From CAVQZA01 sp963718355 (GTDB taxonomy: Bacteria; Actinomycetota; Thermoleophilia; Gaiellales; Gaiellaceae), in the NCBI GenBank assembly GCA_963718355.1, contig CAVQZA010000020.1, positions 62,001-126,000 of the forward strand: 64,000 nt of DNA. Reading direction: 5' to 3'. The stretch's first letter is position 1, and every line of letters starts with the position of its first letter. Below are positions 1 to 8,656 of the stretch, piece by piece. A program made the position numbers and the translations under genes. The notes under the pieces are model-generated. The model ran no database searches and was not told the DNA's origin. It was given only the letters and a program-made list of their open reading frames with translations.

Positions 1-1
1 C

Positions 2-286
2 GGGATCGACTGCTCGGGACTTGTCCACATGGCCTACCGGCACCTCGGGCGGCTGGTCCCGCGCGATGCCGACCTGCAGGAGGAGGCGGGCCGGGAGATC
101 GCCGCCGGCGAGGCGCGCGCGGGCGATCTCGTCACTTATGGAGGTGCGACGGCGGATCACATCGCCTTCTGGCTGGGTGACGGCCGGATCCTCCACTCGA
201 CCGGACGGGAAGGCGTGAATGCGGTCGTGGAGGAGGTCGAGCCGGCCGATTATGTGGCTCGGCGCCGCAGGTTCGTGCGGTTCTGA
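2..286 (+). CDS. NlpC/P60 family peptidoglycan hydrolase (C-terminal part)
   Basis: Only the last 94 residues lie in the window; the gene begins off the left edge. The visible part opens with GIDCSGLVHMAY, the catalytic cysteine motif of NlpC/P60 cysteine peptidases, and about 45 residues later has DHIAFWLGDGRILHS, the usual block with the catalytic histidine. Known members cleave peptide stems of peptidoglycan, typically the D-Glu-to-diamino-acid bond, outside the membrane. Any signal peptide or SH3/LysM targeting domain would be in the missing N-terminus, so substrate and localisation cannot be judged. It ends in RRRFVRF and stop. The family call is secure; the role in growth or division is inference. 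Confidence 0.85.
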   Translation, partial: GIDCSGLVHMAYRHLGRLVPRDADLQEEAGREIAAGEARAGDLVTYGGATADHIAFWLGDGRILHSTGREGVNAVVEEVEPADYVARRRRFVRF

Positions 287-344
287 TCCCTCGCGCGAGT
301 GAGTACTTCTAAAGGGGGACTACGGCGAAACCGATAGGTAGGTC

Positions 345-674
345 GTGGACGCAGCTGAGCGTAAGGAGATTCTGAGCCGCTATATCGGGCACACCCGTCG
401 CTTCGACGAGGTTGCTGCACGGCGCGGAAACGGGAACGGCGAGGTGATTCCGTTTGCGGGCCCCCTGCGGGAGCTCGAGCAGGAGCCGACGAATCGCGAA
501 GTCGAAGTCCTTCAACTGATCTCGGACGGCCTCGTGAACCGCGAGATCGGGCATCGGCTGTTCCTGAGCGAGGAGACGGTGAAGTCGCACGTCCGCCATC
601 TGCTCGCAAAGCTCCAGGCGCGCTCGCGCGCCCACGCTGTAGCCGTCGGCTTTCGCCGCGGCATCATCAGCTAG
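345..674 (+). CDS. Small LuxR-type HTH protein (109 aa)
   Basis: The C-terminal 60 residues form a LuxR/FixJ-type helix-turn-helix: TNREVEVLQLISDGLVNREIG followed by FLSEETVKSHVRHLLAKL. The N-terminal 45 residues match no receiver, PAS or autoinducer domain I can recognise and are probably a short extension. It is therefore either a stand-alone DNA-binding protein or one regulated by a partner. The start is GTG at 345, with no strong Shine-Dalgarno; TAGGTA lies only 4 nt upstream. A hairpin terminator follows at 704-732, so it is probably monocistronic. It sits beside an HD-GYP protein and a MalT-type regulator, suggesting a local signalling block. Its targets are unknown. Confidence 0.75.
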   Translation: MDAAERKEILSRYIGHTRRFDEVAARRGNGNGEVIPFAGPLRELEQEPTNREVEVLQLISDGLVNREIGHRLFLSEETVKSHVRHLLAKLQARSRAHAVAVGFRRGIIS

Positions 675-703
675 TTCGGATACCTGTTCGCGGGCACGCA
701 AAA

Positions 704-732
704 CCCGCCCCATTGAGACGCCTCGGGGCGGG
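704..732 (+). terminator. Hairpin terminator after small LuxR gene
   Basis: A perfect 8-bp GC stem (CCCGCCCC at 704-711 and GGGGCGGG at 725-732) with a 13-nt loop lies 30 nt after the stop of the LuxR gene. There is no long T tract, only CCTTGC afterwards, so it would be a weak or T-poor terminator. Confidence 0.55.
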
Positions 733-978
733 CCTTGCTAGCTCTTCATCCATCTTCCCCCAGGCTGTGGAAATCACTCAACAGGGTGATGCCCAGTGCC
801 TGTGGAAAACAGAGACTGCGTCGGCTCTACCAGGACTTTGCGCCCACGCCATCGAGGCCGCGAGCAACGAAACGGATCACAGACTTGCGCACTGTGACTC
901 CTTTATTTGGGGACTAACGGCAACGCGATCGTATACCCCAAATGGGTTACATGCAAGGAAATCGAACAAGGGGAAAAG

Positions 979-2439
979 TTGGTTGGGGCTCTAGGTCACA
1001 CAGGTAGGTCGATCCGTCGGTTCGCAGAGCCTGGCATTCGTCTGTACACGTACCTGATTGCGCTGACCTTCGCTTCTGTCGCGATCCTGATCGCGCTCTT
1101 GGATGCGGGCTACACACTTGGCAGTAACCCTTGGGTAGTCATCGCACTCGCTGGTGTCGCCGCGGTCGCCGAGCACGCCAGCGTTCGTGTGAGTAGCCGC
1201 GCAGACATCGAAGTATCCATATCGGGGTTCCTCATCCTCTTCGCCGCGGTTCTCTTCGGCCCCCTTGCCGCGATGGTCGTCGCGGCGGCATCGATGATCG
1301 GAGACCTGCGCAACAACAGCCCTCAGCCTCTCTTGAAGTGGGCGGTGTACACGTGCGTGCGCTCAATCAACGGCGCCATCGCGGGGCTAGTCGCAGTCAA
1401 GGTGACGTCACTAACCTCGAGCAATCTCGGCGCAGTGGTGATCGCCACCTGTGCCGCCGCACTTGCCTACGAGTCGCTGGACCTCGGGTTCAACGTGCTT
1501 ACCGTCACACTCCGCGGGACAGGCAGCGTCAGCGAAGTGATCCGGAGCGTTGGGCCCACTGCTTTGGCTGCCGTGCCGCTCACGGTGCCGGTCGTTGCGC
1601 TCCTGGCCTTCGGGGTCGAACAGGCCTCGATCTGGATCCTTCCTGTCTTCTTCCTTCCTGCACTCGCAGCGCAGCGCCTATTCGTCCTATACCAAGAACA
1701 GATGCAACTCGCAGATGAGCTTTCCTCGGTCAATGGTCGTCTCGAGCAGGCCAACCTCTCGTTCGCGTCGGCGCTCGTAACAACGCTCGATGCGCGAGAT
1801 CAGTACACCGCGGGTCACTCGGCGGCCGTCGCGATCTATGCGCGGGATATCGCGGCTCGGATGGGCCTGTCCGAGAGCGACCAGCAGTTGGCGCACGTTG
1901 CAGGGCTTGTGCACGACATTGGGAAGATCGGGCTTCCTCCCGGCCTCCTCGAGAAACCGGGAGCGCTCACGCTTGAGGAACGGCGTTTGATGGAGGCACA
2001 CTCCGAAATCGGCGAGCGGATCCTAGCGAAGGTCGACGACTACGCTGAGATCGCCGCAATCGTGCGCCACCACCACGAGAGGTTCGACGGCAACGGCTAC
2101 CCAGATGGGATTCGGGCGGACGCGATCCCGGCCATCGCCAGAATCATTGCTGTCGCAGACGCCTACAACGCGATGACCTCGGATCGTCCATATCGCGAAG
2201 CTATGCCGACACGGGTTGCGCGGTTGCGATTGGCTCAGGCGGTCGAAACGCAGTTCGACACTTCTGTGGTCGCCGCCTTCGAAGCAATTCTCGCAGGCGC
2301 GTCCGAGAGCTATCGGCTGGCTACTCGGGCCGACTTCCAGTTTGAGGGACAAGCGCAGGCGCTCGAGTCCGTTGATGCTCCGGAGTTCGCTCCGGAGATT
2401 CTCATGCCGCGGGTCGCGATTCGCGCGATCGGCGACTAG
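979..2439 (+). CDS. Membrane-anchored HD-GYP domain phosphodiesterase
   Basis: The N-terminal ~240 residues contain several hydrophobic segments, from LIALTFASVAILIALL to WILPVFFLPALAA, i.e. an integral-membrane sensor-like region of 6-8 helices. A short linker leads to an HD-GYP domain with the metal motif HDIGK, the HHHERFDGNGYPDG signature and AVADAYNAMTSDRPYR. HD-GYP proteins hydrolyse cyclic di-GMP, usually to pGpG or GMP, so this one probably lowers cyclic di-GMP in response to a membrane signal. I chose TTG at 979 because AAGGGG lies just upstream; an in-frame TTG at 907 would add 24 residues but has no ribosome site. Its 3' end overlaps the convergent MalT-type gene by 4 bp. Confidence 0.85.
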   Translation: MVGALGHTGRSIRRFAEPGIRLYTYLIALTFASVAILIALLDAGYTLGSNPWVVIALAGVAAVAEHASVRVSSRADIEVSISGFLILFAAVLFGPLAAMVVAAASMIGDLRNNSPQPLLKWAVYTCVRSINGAIAGLVAVKVTSLTSSNLGAVVIATCAAALAYESLDLGFNVLTVTLRGTGSVSEVIRSVGPTALAAVPLTVPVVALLAFGVEQASIWILPVFFLPALAAQRLFVLYQEQMQLADELSSVNGRLEQANLSFASALVTTLDARDQYTAGHSAAVAIYARDIAARMGLSESDQQLAHVAGLVHDIGKIGLPPGLLEKPGALTLEERRLMEAHSEIGERILAKVDDYAEIAAIVRHHHERFDGNGYPDGIRADAIPAIARIIAVADAYNAMTSDRPYREAMPTRVARLRLAQAVETQFDTSVVAAFEAILAGASESYRLATRADFQFEGQAQALESVDAPEFAPEILMPRVAIRAIGD

Positions 2440-4982
2440 GTATCGAGAAGACCAGCGAGGCCCAGGGCGACTGCCTCGAGTCGTGTCGTGACTCCGAGTT
2501 TCCGGTAGATGTGTCTCAGGTGCACCTTCACAGTCACCTCCGAAATGAACAACGTTCGTGCCATCTGCTTGTTGGTCGAACCGCGACAGAGAAGCGCAAA
2601 GACTTGTTCTTCCCGGGGAGAGAAGGCGGGCACGCCTCCTTGGGAGATTGGGTCGTCGCCATGGCCCTTCGCGGTCAGATTTGGAGCGTCTCGGCTCCGA
2701 CGAAACGCCCCTGTTACTAGCTGCTCGAGTCGCCGGTTGGCGCAGACCAGTGGTGCCAAGAACGGTGCACCTCTACACGCGGTGACCAGGTAATCGAGAC
2801 TTCCGGTCTCGGTGACAGCGCGTTCGAGTGCGTCAAGGATCGACTCAGTCGGTTCCGAGCGTCCTGAGGCGACGAGAAGGCGTGTTGTGGTCTGCATTAC
2901 CCTGGTCTGCGCGACCTGAACGTAACGCTGGCTCGCAGCATTCAGCTCTTCCGCCCGGGTGAACTGATTTGCACACGCGTAAGCCAAAGCCCTGCAGGCT
3001 GTCAGTTCACCCACCGCGACGGACCCTGGCGTCCGTGTCCAGATCGCACGCTCGACGGTCGCGTCGTCGAACGCGCCGAGGGCTATCGACGTTCGGATCC
3101 TGAGGATCTCGCAATCGACCAAGACATGCGTATCCGCACAGGCTCTTGCTTCAGCCTCGGCTTGTCTGAGAAATACCGATTCTCGTCCGAAGCGTCGCCG
3201 GCCGTGCTCGGCAATCGCAAGTCCGATCAACGCATTGGGAAGTACGAATCGAAGGCCGAGCTCCTGAGCGATTCGGGTCACGTTGTAGAGGACAGCGAAG
3301 CCCTCGTCGTATCGCGATTGGTCCAACATGGCGCGGCCCAGGGCGTTTAGGAAGCTGGTTCGTATTGCGACGTTCCGTGCGTGGGTTGCGAATGGAACCA
3401 GGGGTAAGGCCGCGTCGACAGCGTTCAGGCCCCCTCCGAACCGTTCAGCAAGCACTAGGCGCGCGTTTGCGTATCGGAGCATCCCGTCGAGGCCGGCGTT
3501 GGCGATGGGCTTCAGCGCAGAGAGGGCCGAGGTCGCGTCGAAATCCTCTGTCAGGGAGATCGTCAGGAAATGTCCCCAAGAAGCCTCGAGGCGATTCTCT
3601 TCGGTGTCTGCGATGCGCTCGGCTCGCCCAAAATGCTCGACCGCTTCGTTGAATGCGCCGAGGAAGTAGTCGCTACGGCCAGCCACGATCCAAGCGCGTG
3701 CCGAAAGTTGCGCGCACTCGCCCAAAGCCCCGGCCGCTCCGATGGCCAACGGTCGCGCCGCGAGGTGGTTGCCGCGCGCGAGGTTCAGTTCCGCGAGCGC
3801 GAGCTGTAGCGCAGGCGTTTCGATACGCCGAGCTTGCGCGAACTCGCACCACGCTGCGAGAGTCCCGAGCCGGCCCTCCGTGACGAGTTCTCTCAATGCC
3901 GCTCGCATGAGCGCGTCGATGCGGGCAGGAGTCGGATCAGACCTGACGAGCTCGAATAGATCGTCCCAGGCACATTCGGTTTCAAGGTGCTTCGTGAGGT
4001 CGGCGGTCGCCGCCCCGCGTACGTTGGCTGGATACTCGGCGAAGCGGGCCTTCAGAAAGTCGCGAAGAAGCGGATGAAGTCCGAGTCGTTCTCGTTCTCG
4101 CTCCAAGAGCCCGAGTCGCTCTGCTTCCTCGAGCAGCTCATCCGCAGTTCCGTCTTCGAGGAGTTGGCGTGCGACGTCGAGCGTGGGGTTCGAGACAAAC
4201 GCCAGCTGGCACAGCAAGGCGCGGAGATCCAGTGAGGCGCTGTTGAACACTTCGTCCGCCAGGAACTCGTATAGCTCGTCTGGGCTCGGGAGGCTGGGGA
4301 CGGCAGACCCGCCGGTGACTGCGGCGAGGCCCGTGACTACGGGCCATCCTCTCGTCGCCTCGAGCAATCTGACGAGGGAGTCGTCGGCCTTCACTCCGAG
4401 CACTGCCGCCGATTCTGTCGCCGTCAGCGCGAGATCTCCGACGCCGAGCATTGCCATGTCGCCATAGGTCGTCCCTCTCGCCGACGCCCAGCGGGGATTC
4501 GTGCGGCTGGTGATCAGCAACCTGATCCCTGTCGTTTGCGCGAAGCGTGCGAAGAACGCATCGGCCGCCGCCGAGGCTCCGATGTGGTGGTAATCGTCGA
4601 CGATGAGCCAGGCGTCGCCAGGCCACGCGGAGGCGCTGTCCACGAGGATGTCGGCAACGACCTCCGGTTCTTCCTCCGAAGTCGGCACCGCGAGCAGCCG
4701 CTGCTGCATCCGCTCCGCAGGGCCCGGGACGATCGTCTCGAGCACACGCGCTAGCCCGAGTGCCAGTGCCGAGACGTCGGATGATGGTGGCGTCGCCGTG
4801 TACCACGCGTGTCGCCGCGAGCCTTGCGCAATCCACTGGCGCGCCAGCGTTGTCTTGCCGTAGCCGGCGGGCGCTACGAGCAGGACCAGCGGCGCATTCG
4901 CCTCGTCGAGAAAGCGCGTGAGGCGAGGCCGCTTGATGATGCGGCGGCGCCGTAGCGGGATTTGAACCGTGCCCTCAGTCAT
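2436..4982 (-). CDS. MalT-type LuxR family ATP-binding transcriptional regulator
   Basis: This 848-residue protein has the layout of large ATP-binding LuxR regulators (MalT/STAND class). A P-loop (APAGYGKTT) lies at residues 37-45, a Walker B-like stretch (WLIVDDYHH) near residue 125, a long helical TPR-like middle region and a C-terminal LuxR helix-turn-helix (FSPREEQVFALL, then SEVTVKVHLRHIYRKLG) in the last 65 residues. Proteins of this type oligomerise on binding ATP and an inducer and then activate transcription; the inducer here is unknown. The start is ATG, and the upstream region contains an 8-bp palindrome TAGCGCTA at 5022-5029. It is convergent with the HD-GYP gene and may form a signalling unit with it and the two small LuxR proteins. 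Confidence 0.85.
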   Translation of the reverse strand: MTEGTVQIPLRRRRIIKRPRLTRFLDEANAPLVLLVAPAGYGKTTLARQWIAQGSRRHAWYTATPPSSDVSALALGLARVLETIVPGPAERMQQRLLAVPTSEEEPEVVADILVDSASAWPGDAWLIVDDYHHIGASAAADAFFARFAQTTGIRLLITSRTNPRWASARGTTYGDMAMLGVGDLALTATESAAVLGVKADDSLVRLLEATRGWPVVTGLAAVTGGSAVPSLPSPDELYEFLADEVFNSASLDLRALLCQLAFVSNPTLDVARQLLEDGTADELLEEAERLGLLERERERLGLHPLLRDFLKARFAEYPANVRGAATADLTKHLETECAWDDLFELVRSDPTPARIDALMRAALRELVTEGRLGTLAAWCEFAQARRIETPALQLALAELNLARGNHLAARPLAIGAAGALGECAQLSARAWIVAGRSDYFLGAFNEAVEHFGRAERIADTEENRLEASWGHFLTISLTEDFDATSALSALKPIANAGLDGMLRYANARLVLAERFGGGLNAVDAALPLVPFATHARNVAIRTSFLNALGRAMLDQSRYDEGFAVLYNVTRIAQELGLRFVLPNALIGLAIAEHGRRRFGRESVFLRQAEAEARACADTHVLVDCEILRIRTSIALGAFDDATVERAIWTRTPGSVAVGELTACRALAYACANQFTRAEELNAASQRYVQVAQTRVMQTTTRLLVASGRSEPTESILDALERAVTETGSLDYLVTACRGAPFLAPLVCANRRLEQLVTGAFRRSRDAPNLTAKGHGDDPISQGGVPAFSPREEQVFALLCRGSTNKQMARTLFISEVTVKVHLRHIYRKLGVTTRLEAVALGLAGLLDT

Positions 4983-5061
4983 CGCCTGCTCCGCGGGCGC
5001 CGCAAACCCGAGGGCACACGTTAGCGCTAGTTGTCACTAATAGCGATTGTCTCGAAAGTAC

Positions 5062-5092
5062 CCTCGCCCGCGGCCTAGCGCCGCGGGCGAGG
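5062..5092 (-). terminator. Strong hairpin after the 85-aa LuxR gene
   Basis: A perfect 13-bp GC-rich stem (5062-5074 with 5080-5092) and a CTAGC loop lie 5 nt past the stop of the minus-strand LuxR gene. On the minus strand it is followed by GGTACTTTCG rather than a T run. It separates that gene from the downstream MalT-type gene. Confidence 0.65.
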
Positions 5093-5097
5093 TGCCG

Positions 5098-5355
5098 TCA
5101 GTCCCTCGAACCGGCCGAAGCCAGCACGAGGCTCGGCGACAGGGGGTCGACCCCTGTCAGGCTGCGGTAGGCGACGGGGATCTGCCTACGCCGCGCGACG
5201 CCCAGCTTCTGACGCAGAACATCGCTGTGCGCCTTGGCCGTCCTTGGGGAGATGCCGAGTCGCTCGCCGACTTCTTCGTTCGAGCACCCGGCTGCAATCA
5301 ACTCGACGACTTGACGCTGCCGTTGAGTGATGCTCGGGAATTGGGCTTCGGACAT
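5098..5355 (-). CDS. Small LuxR-type HTH protein (85 aa)
   Basis: The protein is almost entirely a LuxR-type helix-turn-helix: ITQRQRQVVELIAAGCSNEEVG followed by GISPRTAKAHSDVLRQKLGV, then a 25-residue tail without recognisable features. It has no sensor or receiver domain, like the 109-aa protein at 345-674, but the two share only the HTH pattern. It may act alone or be a cut-down response regulator. The start is ATG at 5355, with no clear ribosome site. A strong hairpin lies just downstream, so it is probably transcribed alone. Target genes and stimulus cannot be inferred beyond its position next to a MalT-type regulator. Confidence 0.75.
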   Translation of the reverse strand: MSEAQFPSITQRQRQVVELIAAGCSNEEVGERLGISPRTAKAHSDVLRQKLGVARRRQIPVAYRSLTGVDPLSPSLVLASAGSRD

Positions 5356-5415
5356 GGCGCCAGAAAACCACTCTCGACCGAGGGCGCCTATTGACCGGAG
5401 GGCGTATTTCCCGGC

Positions 5416-6426
5416 TTACGCCCGGGCCGTGGCGCGCCCGATGAAGCTGACCTCGTGCCCGCGGCGGTTTGCCTCGGCGAGCTCGTCCTCGTCGAGGGCG
5501 CCGATCCGCAGGAGCAGGTCGAGCTCGTCGCGGAGGTGGGTGCCCATCATCTCGGGGCCGTCGGTGGCGATCGTGAACTGGACGCCGTGCTCGATGAAGG
5601 CGCGGAAGGTGTCGCGCACCTCGTTCTCGTCGGCGAGCGCCTTGGTGAGGAGGTTCGAGGTGGGGCAGATCTCGAGCACGATTCCGGCGTCGCGCAGCGC
5701 GTTCATCAGCTCGGGATCGCGGGCGGCGAGGATGCCGTGGCCGATGCGGTCGGGACGCAGAACCTCGATCACCTCGGCGAGCTCGGCCCGGCCCATGTCG
5801 CCGCCCTCCTCGCCGACGTGGATCGTCACGCCGAGGCCGGCCTCGCGCGCCGCCTCGACCATCGGCGCGACCTGCCGGTAGTCGTAGCGCTCGCCGCCGG
5901 GGCGCGGGCCCGCGATGTCGACGCCGACGACCCCGCGCGGCGCCCAGGCGATCGCCTTCTCGACGATGATCGCGTTCTGCTCGGCGCTGAAGGTCCTGTC
6001 CATCATCAGCAGCAGGCCGGCGCGCACCTGCGGGTACTCGAGGCTGGCACGGTCGAGGCCGCGGATCGCGGCGAGGATGATGTGGTCGAGGTCGCGCTCG
6101 CCGCCGCGGTTTCGCTTCATCGGGTTGAAGCGCACCTCGAGCGTCGTGATCCGCTGCGAGCGGTAGGCGCCGCCGATCGCCGCGTGCACCGAGCGCTCGA
6201 CCGCGATCGGGCTCGACTGGATCAGCTCCGTCCAGTGGTAGATCGCGTCGAGCGCGTCGAGGTCGGGCACGCCGCGCGGGTCGGAGACGGTGACGAGCCG
6301 CTCGAACTCCCAGTAGTCCTTGACCGGAAGCGCGATTCCCTGCTCGTGCGCGAGGCTCCAGAGGATGTCCGAGGCCACTGAGCCGCCGAGGTGAGTGTGC
6401 AGCTCGGCGAGGCCTGAATCGAACAC
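5416..6426 (-). CDS. Adenosine deaminase family protein
   Basis: At 336 residues this has the expected length and motif order of the adenosine/AMP deaminase family: HTHLGGS (zinc ligands, residues 11-17), HVGEEGG (zinc histidine and catalytic glutamate), RIGHG, ICPTSN and ATDGPEMMGTHL (second catalytic block). In classical adenosine deaminases the last block reads SLNTDDPxxFGT, so the ATDGPEM variant may reflect a different substrate such as a modified purine nucleoside or adenine. The reaction is hydrolytic deamination in the cytoplasm. It starts with GTG. TAGACT on the minus strand (6438 down to 6433) lies 6 nt before the start, suggesting a leaderless transcript. The gene is divergent from a glycosyltransferase. 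Confidence 0.85.
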   Translation of the reverse strand: MFDSGLAELHTHLGGSVASDILWSLAHEQGIALPVKDYWEFERLVTVSDPRGVPDLDALDAIYHWTELIQSSPIAVERSVHAAIGGAYRSQRITTLEVRFNPMKRNRGGERDLDHIILAAIRGLDRASLEYPQVRAGLLLMMDRTFSAEQNAIIVEKAIAWAPRGVVGVDIAGPRPGGERYDYRQVAPMVEAAREAGLGVTIHVGEEGGDMGRAELAEVIEVLRPDRIGHGILAARDPELMNALRDAGIVLEICPTSNLLTKALADENEVRDTFRAFIEHGVQFTIATDGPEMMGTHLRDELDLLLRIGALDEDELAEANRRGHEVSFIGRATARA

Positions 6427-6467
6427 GATACGAGTCTAACGGGCGCCGACCATTAGGCTCCGTAGCG

Positions 6468-7592
6468 ATGAAGGTGGGGATCGTCGTGCCGTTTTCGTGG
6501 ACCTTCTGGGGCGCCGTGAACGAGCACGCCGAGCTTCAGGCCGCCGCGTTGCGCGGCCACGGGGTGGAGAGCCGGACGCTGATCGGCAACGATCCGCCGG
6601 GGCAGTTCACGCGCGTGCTGCACCCACGCGTCGCGCGCGCCGGTGATCCGCCGGCGGACGTGATCCCGGTCGGGCGCTCGGTGATCGTGCCGGCGAACGG
6701 GTCGCTGCCGAACATCGTGCTCAGCCCGCGCTGCTTCTACCGCATCCGCGCGGCGCTCGAGCGCGAGCGGTTCGACGTGCTGCACCTGCACGAGCCGATG
6801 ACTCCGGCGATCTGCATCCTCACCCTCGCGCTCGCGCGGACGACGCCGATCATCGCGACCCACCACGCGAGCGGCGAGCTCGGCTGGATGCGAGGCGCCG
6901 TCCACGTCTGGCGCCCGGTGCTCGACCGGATCGACTACCGGATCGCGGTCTCGCAGATGGCGGCCGACTCGGCCGCGCGCTGGCTCCCGGGCGAGTACAA
7001 CGTGATTCCGAACGGCGTGCTGATTCCGCCTGCCGCCGAGGCGGGCGGGCGCGAGCACCGGATTCTCTTCGCGGGGCGCCACGAGGCGCGCAAGGGCCTG
7101 CGCGTGCTGATCGAGGCGTGGCCGGAGCTCCGCAAGCGCACCGGCGCGCGCCTGCGGATCGCCGGCGCCGATCCGCTCGCCGTGCGGCTCCTCCTTCAGC
7201 GCACCCGGGTCTCGGACGAGGGGATCGACATCCTCGGCTTCCTCTCGCAAGAGGATCTCACCGCGGAGCTGCTGTCGGTGAAGGCGCTCGTCGCGCCGTC
7301 GCTCGGCGGCGAGAGCTTCGGGATGGTGCTGACGCGCGCGTTCGCGTGCGCGACGCCGGTCGTGTGCTCCGACATCACCGGGTACCGTGACGTGATGACG
7401 GCGAAGACCGGGCTGATGTGCCCGCCGGGCGACTCCCGCGCGCTCGCCGATGCGATCGAGTCGCTGCTCGCCGACGAGCCGCGCCGCGCGGCGTTCGGTG
7501 CTGCGGCGCGCGAGGTCGCGATCGCGAAGTACTCGTGGGAGGACATCGGGCGGCGGCTGATCTCGGTCTACGAGCAGGTGCTCGCGGCCTGA
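6468..7592 (+). CDS. GT-B glycosyltransferase, family 4 type
   Basis: This 374-residue protein has the two-domain GT-B pattern: an N-terminal acceptor domain starting MKVGIVVPFSWTFWGAVNEH, and a C-terminal donor domain with ILFAGRHEARKGLRVLIEAW and the nucleotide-sugar site GGESFGMVLTRAFACATPVV (E-x7-E pattern). The closest resemblance I recognise is to phosphatidylinositol mannosyltransferase-like GT4 enzymes of actinobacteria, so a lipid acceptor at the inner face of the membrane is plausible but unproven. The start ATG has TAGGCT 8 nt upstream and no Shine-Dalgarno. It overlaps the next membrane gene by one base (TGATG), which suggests a joint role in glycolipid synthesis and translocation. 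Confidence 0.85.
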   Translation: MKVGIVVPFSWTFWGAVNEHAELQAAALRGHGVESRTLIGNDPPGQFTRVLHPRVARAGDPPADVIPVGRSVIVPANGSLPNIVLSPRCFYRIRAALERERFDVLHLHEPMTPAICILTLALARTTPIIATHHASGELGWMRGAVHVWRPVLDRIDYRIAVSQMAADSAARWLPGEYNVIPNGVLIPPAAEAGGREHRILFAGRHEARKGLRVLIEAWPELRKRTGARLRIAGADPLAVRLLLQRTRVSDEGIDILGFLSQEDLTAELLSVKALVAPSLGGESFGMVLTRAFACATPVVCSDITGYRDVMTAKTGLMCPPGDSRALADAIESLLADEPRRAAFGAAAREVAIAKYSWEDIGRRLISVYEQVLAA

Positions 7593-8656
7593 TGCGCACG
7601 CTGCTCGGCCATCCGCTGACGCGGATCGTGCTCGTCGTGCTGGCCGGCGTGGGCGTGGTCGCGATGCTCTGGTGGCGCGGGCCGAACACGCACACGATCC
7701 GGCACGCCTTCGACAAGGTGGAGTGGTGGTGGGTGCTGGTCGCGATCGGCTTCAACCTGCTCTCGGTGATTGCCCGTGCGCTCGCGTGGAAGACCGTGAT
7801 CGACGCTGCAATGCCGCCGCCGCGGCCGCGCTTCCGGCTCGTCTTTTCGGCGTTCTCGGTGGGGCTGTTCGCCAATGCCGTGCTGCCGGGACGCGTGGGC
7901 GAGCTGGCGCGGGTCGGTGTGCTGACGCGGCGGATGCCCGGGCGCAAGGGGCTCTGGGCGACGCTCGTCGGCACGGTGTTCGCGCATCGCGTCTTCGACC
8001 TCGTGCCGGTGGTGATCCTCGTCGTCTACGTCGTCTTCTTCGCGAAGATCCCGGCCTGGGCGGTCACGTCGCTGATCGTCGTCGTCGGCGTGGGGATCGC
8101 ACTCTTCACCTTTGCGTTCGCCAGCGCGCGCCTGCATCAGGGGGCGCGGCTCGAAGGGCTCGGCTCCGTCCGTCGCGTGGTGACGATGGGCCGCCACGGG
8201 CTCGGCGTGATGCGCGCCGGCTGGCCCGCTGTGCGGGCGATCGCGTTCCAGTGCCTCGGCTGGATCTTCCAGCTGCTCGCGGTGTACACGGCGATGCGCG
8301 CGTTCGACATCCACTCGCCGCTGCCCGCGGCCGGGCTCGTGCTCGTGCTGATGAACGTGGCAACGATCTTCCCGCTCTGGCCGGGGAACGTCGGCCTGAT
8401 GCAGGCCGCGGTCGCGTTGCCGCTCGTGTCGTACGGCGTGCCGTACTCGCAGGGCTTCGCGTTCGGGATCGGGCTGCAGGCGATCGAGGCGTCGGTCGGG
8501 ATCGGAATCGGCCTCATCTTCCTCGCACACGAGGGGATCTCACTCGCGACGCTGCGCGGGATGCCCGGCGCCGAGCGGGCCGACGAGTCGGTCGACGAGG
8601 CGGAGGGAATGGTCGAGGACGGTGCCGGGCGCCCGCGCGATCGCGTCGCCGGCTAG
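7592..8656 (+). CDS. YbhN/MprF-type flippase-domain membrane protein
   Basis: The 354 residues are dominated by hydrophobic helices, with the lysylphosphatidylglycerol synthase transmembrane region pattern: an early NLLSVIARALAWK segment, GLFANAVLPGRVGELARV, and a late IFPLWPGNVGLMQAA motif. In MprF the same region flips amino-acylated lipids; many actinobacterial copies sit beside glycosyltransferases and are thought to move glycolipids. I place the start at ATG 7592, overlapping the stop of the glycosyltransferase; an in-frame extension upstream to 7418 only reads antisense-like sequence inside that gene. The C-terminal 30 residues are acidic and cytoplasmic in character. The lipid moved is unknown. 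Confidence 0.8.
   Translation: MRTLLGHPLTRIVLVVLAGVGVVAMLWWRGPNTHTIRHAFDKVEWWWVLVAIGFNLLSVIARALAWKTVIDAAMPPPRPRFRLVFSAFSVGLFANAVLPGRVGELARVGVLTRRMPGRKGLWATLVGTVFAHRVFDLVPVVILVVYVVFFAKIPAWAVTSLIVVVGVGIALFTFAFASARLHQGARLEGLGSVRRVVTMGRHGLGVMRAGWPAVRAIAFQCLGWIFQLLAVYTAMRAFDIHSPLPAAGLVLVLMNVATIFPLWPGNVGLMQAAVALPLVSYGVPYSQGFAFGIGLQAIEASVGIGIGLIFLAHEGISLATLRGMPGAERADESVDEAEGMVEDGAGRPRDRVAG

Noticed and set aside
907..978. N-terminal extension of the HD-GYP protein from TTG 907
   Set aside because: No ribosome site upstream and a polar 24-residue addition; TTG 979 follows AAGGGG.
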